13,456 nt of DNA from an uncultured Bacteroidales bacterium (GTDB lineage Bacteria > Bacteroidota > Bacteroidia > Bacteroidales > Bacteroidaceae), in NCBI GenBank assembly GCA_902783615.1, contig CACZRQ010000076.1, forward strand, positions 1-13,456, read 5' to 3'. Made by a program: the position numbers and the translations under genes. This document shows, piece by piece, positions 1 to 7,979 of the stretch (the stretch's first letter is position 1; the number at the start of each line of letters is the position of its first letter). The notes beneath the pieces were generated by a model. That model ran no database searches. It worked only from the letters and a program-made list of their open reading frames with translations, and was not told the origin of the DNA.

Positions 1-329
1 CGACCAGGGAGGGCGAGCACATTGGCATTGTTGTGCTGACGCACCAGGCGAGCCACCTCGCGGTTCCAGCAAAGTCCTGCGCGTACCTTGGGGTATTTGT
101 TGAGGGTCATGCTGATGCCGTTGCCTGTGCCGCAAACCGCGATGCCCTCATCTACCTCGCCATTCTGGATGGCCTGACCCAACTTGTGGGCGAAATCAGG
201 ATAGTCGCAACTCTCGCTGCTGTAGGTGCCGTAATCAACAAAGTCCATACCCCTGCCTTTCAGCCATTCTTTCACATGTTCCTTCATGTCGTAGCCAGCA
301 TGGTCGGAACAGAGTCCTATTTTTTTCAT
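1..329 (-). CDS. rpiB: Ribose 5-phosphate isomerase B, 3' end cut by window edge
   Basis: This gene interconverts D-ribose 5-phosphate and D-ribulose 5-phosphate in the cytoplasm. The ATG lies at 327-329 and 109 complete codons are visible before the left edge, against a usual family length of about 145, so roughly the last quarter is missing. Seen directly: the N-terminal MKKIGLCSDHAG with the conserved Asp-His (residues 9-10), the CGTGNG loop with Cys66, and RQHN with His99. Cys66 and His99 fall at the same numbers as the catalytic Cys and acid/base His of E. coli RpiB. It follows transketolase after a 21-bp AT-rich gap, so the two are probably co-transcribed and supply the non-oxidative pentose phosphate pathway. 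The family also contains allose-6-phosphate and LacAB-type isomerases, but the context favours ribose 5-phosphate. Confidence 0.93.
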   Translation of the reverse strand, partial: MKKIGLCSDHAGYDMKEHVKEWLKGRGMDFVDYGTYSSESCDYPDFAHKLGQAIQNGEVDEGIAVCGTGNGISMTLNKYPKVRAGLCWNREVARLVRQHNNANVLALPG

Positions 330-350
330 AATTAATAGCTTAAGTTTTAA

Positions 351-2363
351 TTACACAATCATCTCCTTCACCTGGCGATAGACATTGTCAGGGGTGAAGC
401 CAAGCTTCTCGTCGAGTACCTTATAGGGAGCTGAGAAGCCAAAGCTATCCAAACCCCAAATCTTGGCATTGTTGCCAACGAGTCCGGCAATCGTGACAGG
501 CAGACCTGCGGTGAGGCCGAACTTCTTGATGTGACTTGGGATGATGGACTCCTGATAAGCCACAGGCTGGTCGTGGAAACGACCCTCAGAAGGAGCTGAC
601 ACCACGCGCACCTTGATGCCATCGATGCGGAGCAACTTGGCTGCTGCCATCAATGTAGATACCTCTGATCCAGAAGCTACCAGCACCACATCGGGCTTCT
701 GGTCGGAACCAGCCACGATGTAAGCACCCTTCACTGCCTCTTCGTAGTCGTTGTTGGCTGGCAGGCTCTCGATGTTCTGACGTGAGAAGATCAAGCCCGT
801 AGGACTGTCGATGTTCTCCATCGCCATTCGCCAAGCCACAGTGGTTTCATCGGCATCGGCAGGACGCAACACCAGCATCGAGCTCTTGCCGCTGTGGTTC
901 TTCAGACGCTCCATCAGGCGCAGCTGAGCTTCCTGTTCCACAGGCTGATGGGTTGGTCCGTCTTCGCCCACGCGGAAGGCATCGTGCGACCAGATGAACT
1001 TGATTGGTATCTGCATCAGCGCAGCCATGCGGATGGCTGGCTTCATATAGTCGGAGAATACAAAGAATGTAGCGCAAGCTGGAATCACACCTCCGTGCAT
1101 CCACATGCCCATCATGACACAGGCCATGGTGAGTTCTGAAACGCCAGCCTGGAAGAAAGCGCCGCTGAAGTCGCCCTTCTTGAAGACGTGGGTCTTCTTC
1201 AGGAAGCCGTCAGTCTTGTCGGAGTTGCTGAGGTCGGCTGATGACACCACCATGTTGCCCACCTGCTCGGCCAGCTGTCCCAGCACGATGGATGAGGCAT
1301 TGCGGGTGGCCGCATCTTTCTTCTGCTGAATCTTCATCCAGTCGATCTTAGGCGCCTTGCCAGAGAAGTAGAAGTCGAGTTTCTTCGCCAGTTCTGGGTT
1401 CGCCTTTGCCCAATCAGCATGCTGTGCGCGCTTCTCGGCAACAATCTTGCGCAACTCCTCGTTGCGTTTCGCATAGAGCGCTGCCACCTCTGGAGAAACC
1501 ACGAATGGATTGGCTGGGTCGCCACCTAAGTTCTTGATGGTGTTGATGTAAGCATCGCCACCCAATGGAGCTCCGTGGGTGGCACAACAAGCTTCATAGC
1601 TGGTGTTGTCGGCACGGCGGGCACCCTTGCCCATGATGGTGTGACCAATGATGAGGGTAGGGCGCTTGTCCTCGGCCTTCGCCTCTTTCAGGGCACCACG
1701 GATAGCATCCACATCATTGCCGTCGATGGTGATTACCTTCCAGCCCCACGCCTCGTATTTCTTGGCGGTGTCTTCGGTGGTAACATCTTCAGTCTCAGTG
1801 GAGAGCTGCACATCGTTGGCATCGTAGAACATGATGAGGTTGTCGAGGCCCAAAGTACCTGCCACACGGCCAGCACCCTGTGAGATCTCCTCCTGTACGC
1901 CACCATCGGATATGTAGGCATAGAAGGTGTGGTTCATCACCTCGCCAAAGCGAGCTTGCAGGAACTTAGCTGCGATGGCTGCACCTACGGCATAGGTGTG
2001 ACCCTGGCCTAACGGACCAGAGGTGTTCTCGATGCCACGCTGGAGGTTGCGCTCTGGATGTCCATGGGTAGGACTGCCCCACTGACGGAACTGCTTGATC
2101 TCGTCCATGGTGAAACGTCCTTTCAGCATAAGTAGGGCATAGAGCATGGGTGACATGTGACCTGGATCGAGATAGAAACGGTCGCGCGACATCCATGCAC
2201 CATCGTCAGGATCATCGATCAGAAACTCAGAGAAAAGCACATTGATGAAGTCTGCACCACCCATTGCGCCACCAGGGTGACCAGATTTTGCCTTCTCTAC
2301 CATTGATGCAGCCAGAATACGGATATTATCCGCTGCCAGATTCATTACATTCTTGTCATTCAT
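351..2363 (-). CDS. tkt: Transketolase, full length (670 aa)
   Basis: This thiamine-diphosphate enzyme moves two-carbon units between xylulose 5-phosphate and aldose phosphates, taking up the product of the AraD step. All three domains are present and the length is normal. Seen: GHPGGAMGGAD near residue 28 (His29), GHPE near 101, GPLGQGH at 116-122, a cofactor motif beginning SDGG at 152 with Asp181/Asn183 downstream, HGAPLG near 263, Glu410 in GVSELTM (equivalent to the E. coli catalytic Glu411), and EDGPTHQPVEQ at 467-477. The cofactor motif begins Ser-Asp-Gly rather than the usual Gly-Asp-Gly; as I recall this is normal for Bacteroidetes transketolases. It has its own good promoter and stands at the downstream end of the arabinose genes, just before rpiB, so it may be expressed both with and without arabinose. 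Identity is very secure; whether it is the only transketolase in the genome cannot be seen. Confidence 0.97.
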   Translation of the reverse strand: MNDKNVMNLAADNIRILAASMVEKAKSGHPGGAMGGADFINVLFSEFLIDDPDDGAWMSRDRFYLDPGHMSPMLYALLMLKGRFTMDEIKQFRQWGSPTHGHPERNLQRGIENTSGPLGQGHTYAVGAAIAAKFLQARFGEVMNHTFYAYISDGGVQEEISQGAGRVAGTLGLDNLIMFYDANDVQLSTETEDVTTEDTAKKYEAWGWKVITIDGNDVDAIRGALKEAKAEDKRPTLIIGHTIMGKGARRADNTSYEACCATHGAPLGGDAYINTIKNLGGDPANPFVVSPEVAALYAKRNEELRKIVAEKRAQHADWAKANPELAKKLDFYFSGKAPKIDWMKIQQKKDAATRNASSIVLGQLAEQVGNMVVSSADLSNSDKTDGFLKKTHVFKKGDFSGAFFQAGVSELTMACVMMGMWMHGGVIPACATFFVFSDYMKPAIRMAALMQIPIKFIWSHDAFRVGEDGPTHQPVEQEAQLRLMERLKNHSGKSSMLVLRPADADETTVAWRMAMENIDSPTGLIFSRQNIESLPANNDYEEAVKGAYIVAGSDQKPDVVLVASGSEVSTLMAAAKLLRIDGIKVRVVSAPSEGRFHDQPVAYQESIIPSHIKKFGLTAGLPVTIAGLVGNNAKIWGLDSFGFSAPYKVLDEKLGFTPDNVYRQVKEMIV

Positions 2364-2385
2364 ATCTGAATTCTTTATTTTTTTG

Positions 2386-2417
2386 CAAAGTTACGATTAA
2401 ATGAATTAAAAGCCAAA
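2386..2417 (-). promoter_or_regulatory. Bacteroidetes-type promoter for tkt-rpiB
   Basis: On the minus strand a -7 element TAACTTTG (2386-2393, perfect TAnnTTTG) is preceded by a -33 TTTG (2414-2417) with a 20-nt spacer, close to the Bacteroides consensus spacing of about 19-21. The expected start site near 2379 would leave a leader of only about 15 nt before the tkt ATG. This suggests that tkt and rpiB can be transcribed independently of the arabinofuranosidase upstream. No copy of the 13-bp repeat seen at the galM promoter is present here. Confidence 0.7.
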
Positions 2418-2439
2418 TTTATTTCACTCTCTTTTCTGC

Positions 2440-3987
2440 TTACTTTAGCTCCAATGTCACAATCGACTTAGCTGGAAGCTTCACTTTCAGGGTGTTACCA
2501 CTGATAGTGGCTCCATTGAAAACTGTGGGCTTCACTTGGTCGGGCTTATCGAACGTGTTATGGTCGGTAATGCGAGCCGAAGTGAGAATCTCACCTGTCA
2601 CCTGCTTGAAGTTCATGCCTTGCAGACTGATGGTTACCTCTTGTGCGTTCTGCAAATCGACATTCGACAGCGAGATGTGCACCTTGCCCTGTTGGTCGCG
2701 AGAGGCTGTGCCACTGAGCATTGGGATGGTGCGATGGTCGCGCACATCCTTGGTGGCTGTCTGGATATCCAATGGCAGGTAGGTGGCATCCTGATGCACA
2801 TTGTACATGCGGAACACATGATAGGTGGGGGTGAGGGTCATCTGCTTGCCACTGGTCAATATCATGGATTGCAGCACATTCACCACCTGCGCGATGTTGG
2901 CCATCTTCAAGCGGTCGGTATATTTATGGAAAATGTCGAAGGTGAGCGAAGCCACGAAAGCATCTCGCAAGGAGTTCTGCTGGAACAGGTGACCAGGGTT
3001 GGTGCCTGGCTCCACATCCCACCAGGTGCCCCACTCATCGAGCATCAGTGCCACGTTCTTGCCTGGGTCGTAGTAATCCATGATGGCGATGTGACGTTTT
3101 ATAACATCTTCTATTTCACGACATTTGCCCAGTGTCCAGTAGAAATCATCATCAGTGAACTGGGTGGCAGAGCCCTTGCTGCCATTCCATCCCAACACGG
3201 TGTAGTAGTGGAGTGAGATGCCATCCATGCGGCGACCCACATTCTCCATCAACACCTTAGTCCACTCGTAGTCGTAGTCGCTGGCTCCACTGGCAATCTT
3301 AAACAAGCGGTTGCCGTCGTAGTTGCGGCAATAGGTAGAATAGCGGCGATATACATCGGCATAATACTCAGGGCGCATGGTGCCTCCGCAACCCCAACTC
3401 TCATTGCCCACACCTAAGTATTTCACGCGCCAAGCATGGTCGCGACCATTCTGACGGCGCAGGCGAGCCATGGGTGAATCGCCCTCGGAGGTCATGTATT
3501 CCACCCACTTGGCCATCTCTTCCACGGTGCCACTTCCCACATTTCCGCTGATGTAAGGCTCTGTGCCAAGCAGCTCGCAGAGATTCAGGAACTCGTTGGT
3601 GCCAAAGCTGTTGTCCTCGATGGTGCCACCCCAGTTGTTGTTCACCATCTTGGGGCGGTTCTCCTTGGGACCAATGCCATCCATCCAGTGGTACTCATCG
3701 GCAAAACAGCCACCTGGCCAACGCAACACAGGCACTTTCAAGGCCTTCAATGCATTCAATACATCAGTGCGATAGCCGTTGGTGTTGGGAATGTCGGAGT
3801 TTTCGCCAACCCACAAACCTCCATAGATGCAGGAACCCAGATGCTCAGCAAACTGGCCGTAGATTTCTTTCGGAATAACAGCGCCTGGCTGGTCGGCATG
3901 GAGAATAGCCGATTGGGCCATTGACAATTGACAATTGGCAATTGACAATGTACCAAGTAATATGATAGATAATAATTTTTTCTTCAT
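2440..3987 (-). CDS. abfA: Secreted GH51 alpha-L-arabinofuranosidase (515 aa)
   Basis: This enzyme removes terminal alpha-L-arabinofuranosyl residues from arabinan, arabinoxylan or derived oligosaccharides. The family assignment rests on the retaining pair: acid/base Glu196 in GVGNESWG and nucleophile Glu318 in LDEWGTWW. Also seen are VLRWPGGCFADEYHW at about 87-101 and the fold's C-terminal beta domain, which ends TLELK. Residues 1-25 form a signal peptide (MKKK, hydrophobic stretch, then SMAQ-S), so the enzyme probably acts in the periplasm. IANC at 16-19 resembles a lipobox, but Asn at -1 is poor, so signal peptidase I is preferred. The ATG at 3985-3987 is the first one compatible with the signal peptide. 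Codons 14-23 lie in a tandem heptamer repeat. The gene follows araB after 43 bp and presumably ends the arabinose operon proper. Exact polysaccharide preference cannot be told from sequence. Confidence 0.95.
   Translation of the reverse strand: MKKKLLSIILLGTLSIANCQLSMAQSAILHADQPGAVIPKEIYGQFAEHLGSCIYGGLWVGENSDIPNTNGYRTDVLNALKALKVPVLRWPGGCFADEYHWMDGIGPKENRPKMVNNNWGGTIEDNSFGTNEFLNLCELLGTEPYISGNVGSGTVEEMAKWVEYMTSEGDSPMARLRRQNGRDHAWRVKYLGVGNESWGCGGTMRPEYYADVYRRYSTYCRNYDGNRLFKIASGASDYDYEWTKVLMENVGRRMDGISLHYYTVLGWNGSKGSATQFTDDDFYWTLGKCREIEDVIKRHIAIMDYYDPGKNVALMLDEWGTWWDVEPGTNPGHLFQQNSLRDAFVASLTFDIFHKYTDRLKMANIAQVVNVLQSMILTSGKQMTLTPTYHVFRMYNVHQDATYLPLDIQTATKDVRDHRTIPMLSGTASRDQQGKVHISLSNVDLQNAQEVTISLQGMNFKQVTGEILTSARITDHNTFDKPDQVKPTVFNGATISGNTLKVKLPAKSIVTLELK
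3922..3949 (-). repeat. Four-copy heptamer tandem repeat within the abfA signal-peptide codons
   Basis: On the plus strand the units TGACAAT, TGACAAT, TGGCAAT and TGACAAT run without a gap at 3922-3928, 3929-3935, 3936-3942 and 3943-3949 (one mismatch in the third). Read on the minus strand this is ATTGTCA repeated, and it encodes LSIANCQLSM of the signal peptide. A 7-bp unit is not a multiple of three, so gain or loss of one copy would shift the reading frame of the arabinofuranosidase. The repeat is plainly visible; any role in switching is inference. Confidence 0.85.
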
Positions 3988-4006
3988 TAATTTTTTCTTC
4001 CTTAAT

Positions 4007-4033
4007 TAATTCTTAATTATTAATTCTTAATTA
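4007..4033. repeat. 13-bp AT-rich direct repeat, 14-bp period, in the araB-abfA gap
   Basis: The sequence TAATTCTTAATTA occurs at 4007-4019 and again at 4021-4033, the second copy running into the araB stop codon (4031-4033). It lies just upstream of further TTAATTAA sequence in a 43-bp gap. It is low in complexity (only one C per unit), so chance similarity is possible. No promoter of TAnnTTTG type is seen in the gap, which supports read-through from araB into abfA. Confidence 0.6.
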
Positions 4034-5707
4034 GTTAAGTCCATATTCAGTGAATCGCCCTAAAGCCTGATACCTTTGGTAAAGCTCCTCATACAGAGCA
4101 GCACGTTCTGGATTGGGCTGATATTCGAAAGCGAAACCAGAGTTCATGGCTTGCTGAGCATCCTCCACCTTATTATATATACCAGCAGCGGTAGCGGCAA
4201 ACATGGCGGCACCTAAAGCACAAGCCTGGTCAGTCTTGCACACCTTGATGGGCATGTTCAGCACATCGCTGAGGGTCTGCATCACGAAAGGCGACTTGAG
4301 GGCGATGCCTCCAATGCCAATAACCTGGTCAATCTTAACTCCCTGACTCAGGAAACAATCCACAATGGCTTTCGAGCCAAAGGCGGTAGCTTCCACCAAA
4401 GCACGGAAGATGCGGGGAGCATCGCTACCCAAGGTCAAACCCGCGATGGAGCCTTTCAGCAATTGGTTGGCATTGGGCGTGCGGCGACCATTCATCCAGT
4501 CGGTGGCAATGATGGCACTTTCGCCTGCAGGAATCTTCTCTGCCTCAGCGGTGAGGACTGGGATGAGGCGGTCAGTTGCTTCAGCTATCAACTGCTGCTT
4601 GGTGGCTTCATCAATCAGCTCAGACTGGCCAATAATGCTCTTCAGCGGGAACTCCAGTAAGCGCTTGAACCAAGCATAGATATCGCCAAAGCCTGATTGT
4701 CCTGCTTCCAAACCCACCATACCTGCGATCACTGAGCCATCCACCTGTCCGCAGATGCCTTGTATCTGTTTGCCTGCAATCTCTTCGTAGCTCGACACCA
4801 TGATGTCGCAGGTGGAGGTACCAATTACGCGCACAAAGGTATGCGGTGTGATGTTGGCTCCTACTGCTCCCATGTGGCAATCGAACGCACCTCCAGCAAC
4901 CACCACTTTCGTGGTGAGTCCCAAGCGTTCAGCCCACTCGGCAGTGAGGTGTCCCACAGGCTTGTCGGCTGTTTCGGTGTAGCGGAACAAACGGTCTCTG
5001 AATCCAGCCAACAGCGGGTCGAGTGCAGTGAGGAATTCCTCAGAAGGGAGTCCTCCCCAACTTTCGTGCCACATGGCCTTATGTCCACAGGCACAGCGGC
5101 TTCTGGTAATATCACTACTCTTGTTCACACCAGTCAGGATGGCTGGCAACCATTCGCAATGCTCCACAATGCTGAAGGCTTTGGCACGCACGGCTTCGTC
5201 TTCACGCAACACATGCAAGGCCTTGGCCCAGTACCACTCTGAGCTGTAGATGCCCCCCTCGAAGGCGGTATAGTCGATGTCCCACTTCTTGGCAAGTGCA
5301 TTAATCTCAGCCGCTTCCTTCACGGCTGTATGGTCTTTCCACAGCACGAACATCGCGTTGGGGTTTTCGGCAAACTCAGGTAACATCGAGAGCGGTGTGC
5401 CATTTTCATCCACGAAGCAAGGTGTGCTGCCTGTGGTATCGAAAGCGATGCCCACCACCTTCTTGGCCACATCGACAGAGCATTGAGCCAATGCCTCTTT
5501 GACAGTAGCTTCCAGCACCTCTAAGTAATCCAGTGGATGCTGGCGATACTGGTTTTTGGCAGGGTCGCAAAACATACCTTTCTGCCAACGGGGATAGTAC
5601 TTCACGCTGGTGGCAAGGGTCTCGCCTGTGTAGGCATTCACCACCAAAGCTCTGGCAGAGTCGCTGCCATAGTCCAACCCAATTACATATCTGTCATCTT
5701 GTGTCAT
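4031..5707 (-). CDS. araB: L-ribulokinase, FGGY carbohydrate kinase family (558 aa)
   Basis: This cytoplasmic kinase phosphorylates L-ribulose to L-ribulose 5-phosphate with ATP. It has the two actin-like FGGY domains. Seen: the N-terminal phosphate loop GLDYGSDSARALVV at 10-23, DTTGSTP at 90-96, GGAFDCHMGAVG at 272-283 holding the probable catalytic base Asp276, GTSTCDI at 296-302, and the nucleotide-binding GIGGIALKSP at 464-473. The length matches AraB (about 550-570) better than glycerol kinase or xylulokinase (about 490-510). Its ATG follows the araA stop codon after only three bases, so the two are surely co-transcribed and probably translationally coupled. Placement between araA and the arabinofuranosidase supports L-ribulose as substrate. 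Confidence 0.96.
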   Translation of the reverse strand: MTQDDRYVIGLDYGSDSARALVVNAYTGETLATSVKYYPRWQKGMFCDPAKNQYRQHPLDYLEVLEATVKEALAQCSVDVAKKVVGIAFDTTGSTPCFVDENGTPLSMLPEFAENPNAMFVLWKDHTAVKEAAEINALAKKWDIDYTAFEGGIYSSEWYWAKALHVLREDEAVRAKAFSIVEHCEWLPAILTGVNKSSDITRSRCACGHKAMWHESWGGLPSEEFLTALDPLLAGFRDRLFRYTETADKPVGHLTAEWAERLGLTTKVVVAGGAFDCHMGAVGANITPHTFVRVIGTSTCDIMVSSYEEIAGKQIQGICGQVDGSVIAGMVGLEAGQSGFGDIYAWFKRLLEFPLKSIIGQSELIDEATKQQLIAEATDRLIPVLTAEAEKIPAGESAIIATDWMNGRRTPNANQLLKGSIAGLTLGSDAPRIFRALVEATAFGSKAIVDCFLSQGVKIDQVIGIGGIALKSPFVMQTLSDVLNMPIKVCKTDQACALGAAMFAATAAGIYNKVEDAQQAMNSGFAFEYQPNPERAALYEELYQRYQALGRFTEYGLN

Positions 5708-5710
5708 GGC

Positions 5711-7252
5711 TTATTTCAGGGCTTTGTTCAACATGTAATACAATTCGTTGTATTGCAGCTGATGACGGAAGTTGCCATAAGTGGTGTCTTTGTCAATGCG
5801 CAACATCTCAATCTCTGCTATCTCGGCATAGTCAATCCAGAATTCTGGTGTGATGTCGTAAGAGAAACAGCTGTGGTGAGTGCCACCAGCCATGATCCAA
5901 GTGGCGGTTCCAATCTCAAAGTTTGGCATCGGAATCCACAATGCATTGGCTACAGGCAACTTAGGCAGTGGCTTTGGCTTAATGCATTCCACATCGTTGA
6001 CGATGAGGCGGAAACGATTGCCCATATCAACGATGGTGGCTGTGACACCTTTGCCTACCTTTGAATCGAACACCAATCGTGCCGTAAACTCCTTGCGGAT
6101 GCCGATACCCAGGAAGTGAACCTCCAGACGAGGCTTGTCTGCAGCGATGAGTGGGCAGATCTCCAACATGTGGGATTGCAGGATGCTGGATCTATCGCCA
6201 TCGAAATTCAGGGTGTAGTCTTCCAGGAACGAACAGCCGTTGGGCATGCCTTGTGTCATGAACCATACGGTGCGATAGAGGGCAGCCGACTTCCAGTCGC
6301 CCTCAGCACCAAAGCCATAACCCTCGGCCATCAGGCGCTGTGATGCCAATCCTGGTATCTGGTCGAAACCCAGGAAATTGGGATCATTGATATCTACTTC
6401 GCCCAGATCGTCGAAATTGGTGGTAAAGCCTTTGGCGCCCTCGTCTTGCAACACGCGACGGATGGCAATCTCCTGCTTGGCAGCATTGTGTACCTTCTTC
6501 CAGTATATCTCTTCGCCACTTTCGTCAATCTTGATGGTATAGAGCTTCTTGTATTCTTCCACCAACTCATCTGCCTCAGCATCTGTCACCTTCATATAGT
6601 AGTCGATGAGTGAACTCACGGGATAGTAATCCACGTGGTAACCTAAGCGAACTTCTGCTTCTACCTTGTCGCCATCAGTCACTGCCACATTGTTCATCTG
6701 GTCGCCAAAACGCAGGATGCGCATGTCGTGGGCATCTGCCCATGCTGCAGCTACACGAGCCCATACGCCAATCTGCTGCTGCGGACGTTCGTCTTTCCAG
6801 AAGCCACTTACCACCTTGCGGGGTTTGCGCATGCGGGCACAGATGTGGCCGAATTCACGGTCACCATGAGCGCTCTGGTTCAGGTTCATGAAATCCATGT
6901 CCATTGTATCCCAAGGAATTTCAGCATTGTATTGTGTGTGGAAATGCAATAGCGGCTTCTTCAATTGTTGCAAGCCGTGAATCCACATCTTGGCAGGCGA
7001 GAAGGTGTGCATCCAAGTGATGATGCCCACGCATTTCTTGTCGTTGTTGGCTGCCATCATGATGGCTGTCACTTCTTTCTCGCTGTTGGCTGTACCTTTG
7101 TAGATGATCTTGATAGGAATGATGCCTTTCTCATTCAGTCCGTCCACCATCTCTTGAGAGTGCTTGTCAACAATCTTCACTGTTTCACCTCCGTAGAGCA
7201 ACTGTGCGCCAGTTATCCACCAGATTTCATAATTATCAAATGCTTTTATCAT
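5711..7252 (-). CDS. araA: L-arabinose isomerase (513 aa)
   Basis: This enzyme converts L-arabinose to L-ribulose, the first cytoplasmic step of the pathway, using a divalent metal, usually Mn2+. The whole length fits the AraA family (about 500 residues). Motifs seen: WITGAQLLYG at 12-21, HTFSPAKMWI at 82-91, a metal region AEGYGFGAEGDWKSAAL with Glu310, FLEDYT with Glu344, SHMLEICP with His361, and GGTHHSCFS with His459/His460. These match the Glu306, Glu333, His350 and His450 metal ligands of the E. coli enzyme. The gene begins 33 bp after araD, and its own stop is three bases before the araB start. No Shine-Dalgarno sequence precedes the ATG. The family assignment is certain. Confidence 0.98.
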   Translation of the reverse strand: MIKAFDNYEIWWITGAQLLYGGETVKIVDKHSQEMVDGLNEKGIIPIKIIYKGTANSEKEVTAIMMAANNDKKCVGIITWMHTFSPAKMWIHGLQQLKKPLLHFHTQYNAEIPWDTMDMDFMNLNQSAHGDREFGHICARMRKPRKVVSGFWKDERPQQQIGVWARVAAAWADAHDMRILRFGDQMNNVAVTDGDKVEAEVRLGYHVDYYPVSSLIDYYMKVTDAEADELVEEYKKLYTIKIDESGEEIYWKKVHNAAKQEIAIRRVLQDEGAKGFTTNFDDLGEVDINDPNFLGFDQIPGLASQRLMAEGYGFGAEGDWKSAALYRTVWFMTQGMPNGCSFLEDYTLNFDGDRSSILQSHMLEICPLIAADKPRLEVHFLGIGIRKEFTARLVFDSKVGKGVTATIVDMGNRFRLIVNDVECIKPKPLPKLPVANALWIPMPNFEIGTATWIMAGGTHHSCFSYDITPEFWIDYAEIAEIEMLRIDKDTTYGNFRHQLQYNELYYMLNKALK

Positions 7253-7285
7253 AGTATCAAATTTTAAAAGTTAGTAATCAATTAT

Positions 7286-7975
7286 TTATTGTTTTTGTCC
7301 GTAATAAGCATTAGGTCCATGCTTGCGACTGAAATGCTTCTCAATCAAATGCTCACTCATGGTGAGATTGGGGTTGATGGTGAAAGCGATGGCTGCCATT
7401 TTGGCCACTTCCTCCAGCACAACGGCATGATATACGGCTTGCGCGGCATCTTTGCCCCAGGCAAACGGACCGTGATTCTTCACCAGCACACCTGGCGTGT
7501 GAACAGGGTTGATGCCTTCGAAGCGTTTCACAATCACATTTCCTGTTTCCAACTCATAGTCGCCTTCCACTTCCTCGCGAGTCATATCGGCTGTGCATGG
7601 AATGGCATCGTGGAAATAGTCGGCATGGGTGGTGCCGATGTTGGGGATATCCTTGCCTGCCTGTGCCCAAGCGGTGGCGTAGGTGGAGTGGGTGTGTACC
7701 ACCCCTCCGATTTCAGGAAAGGCCTTATACAGCACCAGGTGGGTGGGGGTGTCTGACGAAGGGCGCAAGTGGCCTTCCACCACATTCCCCTCTAAATCCA
7801 CCACCACCATATCATCAGGGGTCATGGAGTCGTAGTTCACGCCACTGGGCTTGATAACCACCAGGTTGTGTTTCCTGTCGATGGCGGAAACATTGCCCCA
7901 GGTGAAGATTACCAATCCATGCTTCACCAAATCCATATTGGCCTTGTAAACCAGTCGTTTCAACTCATACAACAT
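7286..7975 (-). CDS. araD: L-ribulose-5-phosphate 4-epimerase (229 aa)
   Basis: This class II aldolase-fold enzyme epimerises L-ribulose 5-phosphate at C4 to give D-xylulose 5-phosphate, the exit into the pentose phosphate pathway. Seen: GNVSA at 27-31, the SSDTPTH segment with Asp75, the zinc ligands His94 and His96 in VVHTHSTYA, the third ligand His168 in VKNHGPF, Asp119 in THADYF (the E. coli Asp120 acid/base), and Tyr224/Tyr225 near the C-terminus in AYYGQ. The length is that of AraD (about 231). It could in principle be the related UlaF or SgbE epimerase, but araA and araB next door decide the matter. The ATG comes four bases after the regulator's stop codon, which points to coupled translation. 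Confidence 0.97.
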   Translation of the reverse strand: MLYELKRLVYKANMDLVKHGLVIFTWGNVSAIDRKHNLVVIKPSGVNYDSMTPDDMVVVDLEGNVVEGHLRPSSDTPTHLVLYKAFPEIGGVVHTHSTYATAWAQAGKDIPNIGTTHADYFHDAIPCTADMTREEVEGDYELETGNVIVKRFEGINPVHTPGVLVKNHGPFAWGKDAAQAVYHAVVLEEVAKMAAIAFTINPNLTMSEHLIEKHFSRKHGPNAYYGQKQ

Positions 7976-7979
7976 AGCA

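Noticed and set aside
33..335. A 100-codon plus-strand open frame at the left edge.
   Set aside because: It is the antisense of rpiB, whose catalytic Cys and His motifs are intact on the minus strand.
351..2363. The Ser-Asp-Gly start of the transketolase cofactor motif as a sign of inactivity.
   Set aside because: The metal-binding Asp/Asn and the catalytic Glu and His residues are in place, and I recall the same form in other Bacteroidetes transketolases.
2536..3216. A 226-codon open frame on the plus strand inside abfA.
   Set aside because: It lies wholly antisense to a gene with intact GH51 catalytic motifs, has no recognisable domain, promoter or ribosome site, and its openness follows from the codon use of the real gene.
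3931..3942. IANC in the abfA signal peptide as a lipoprotein cleavage site.
   Set aside because: Asn directly before the Cys is unfavourable and a good signal peptidase I site (MAQ-S) follows; the Cys codon is also a by-product of the heptamer repeat. Not fully excluded.
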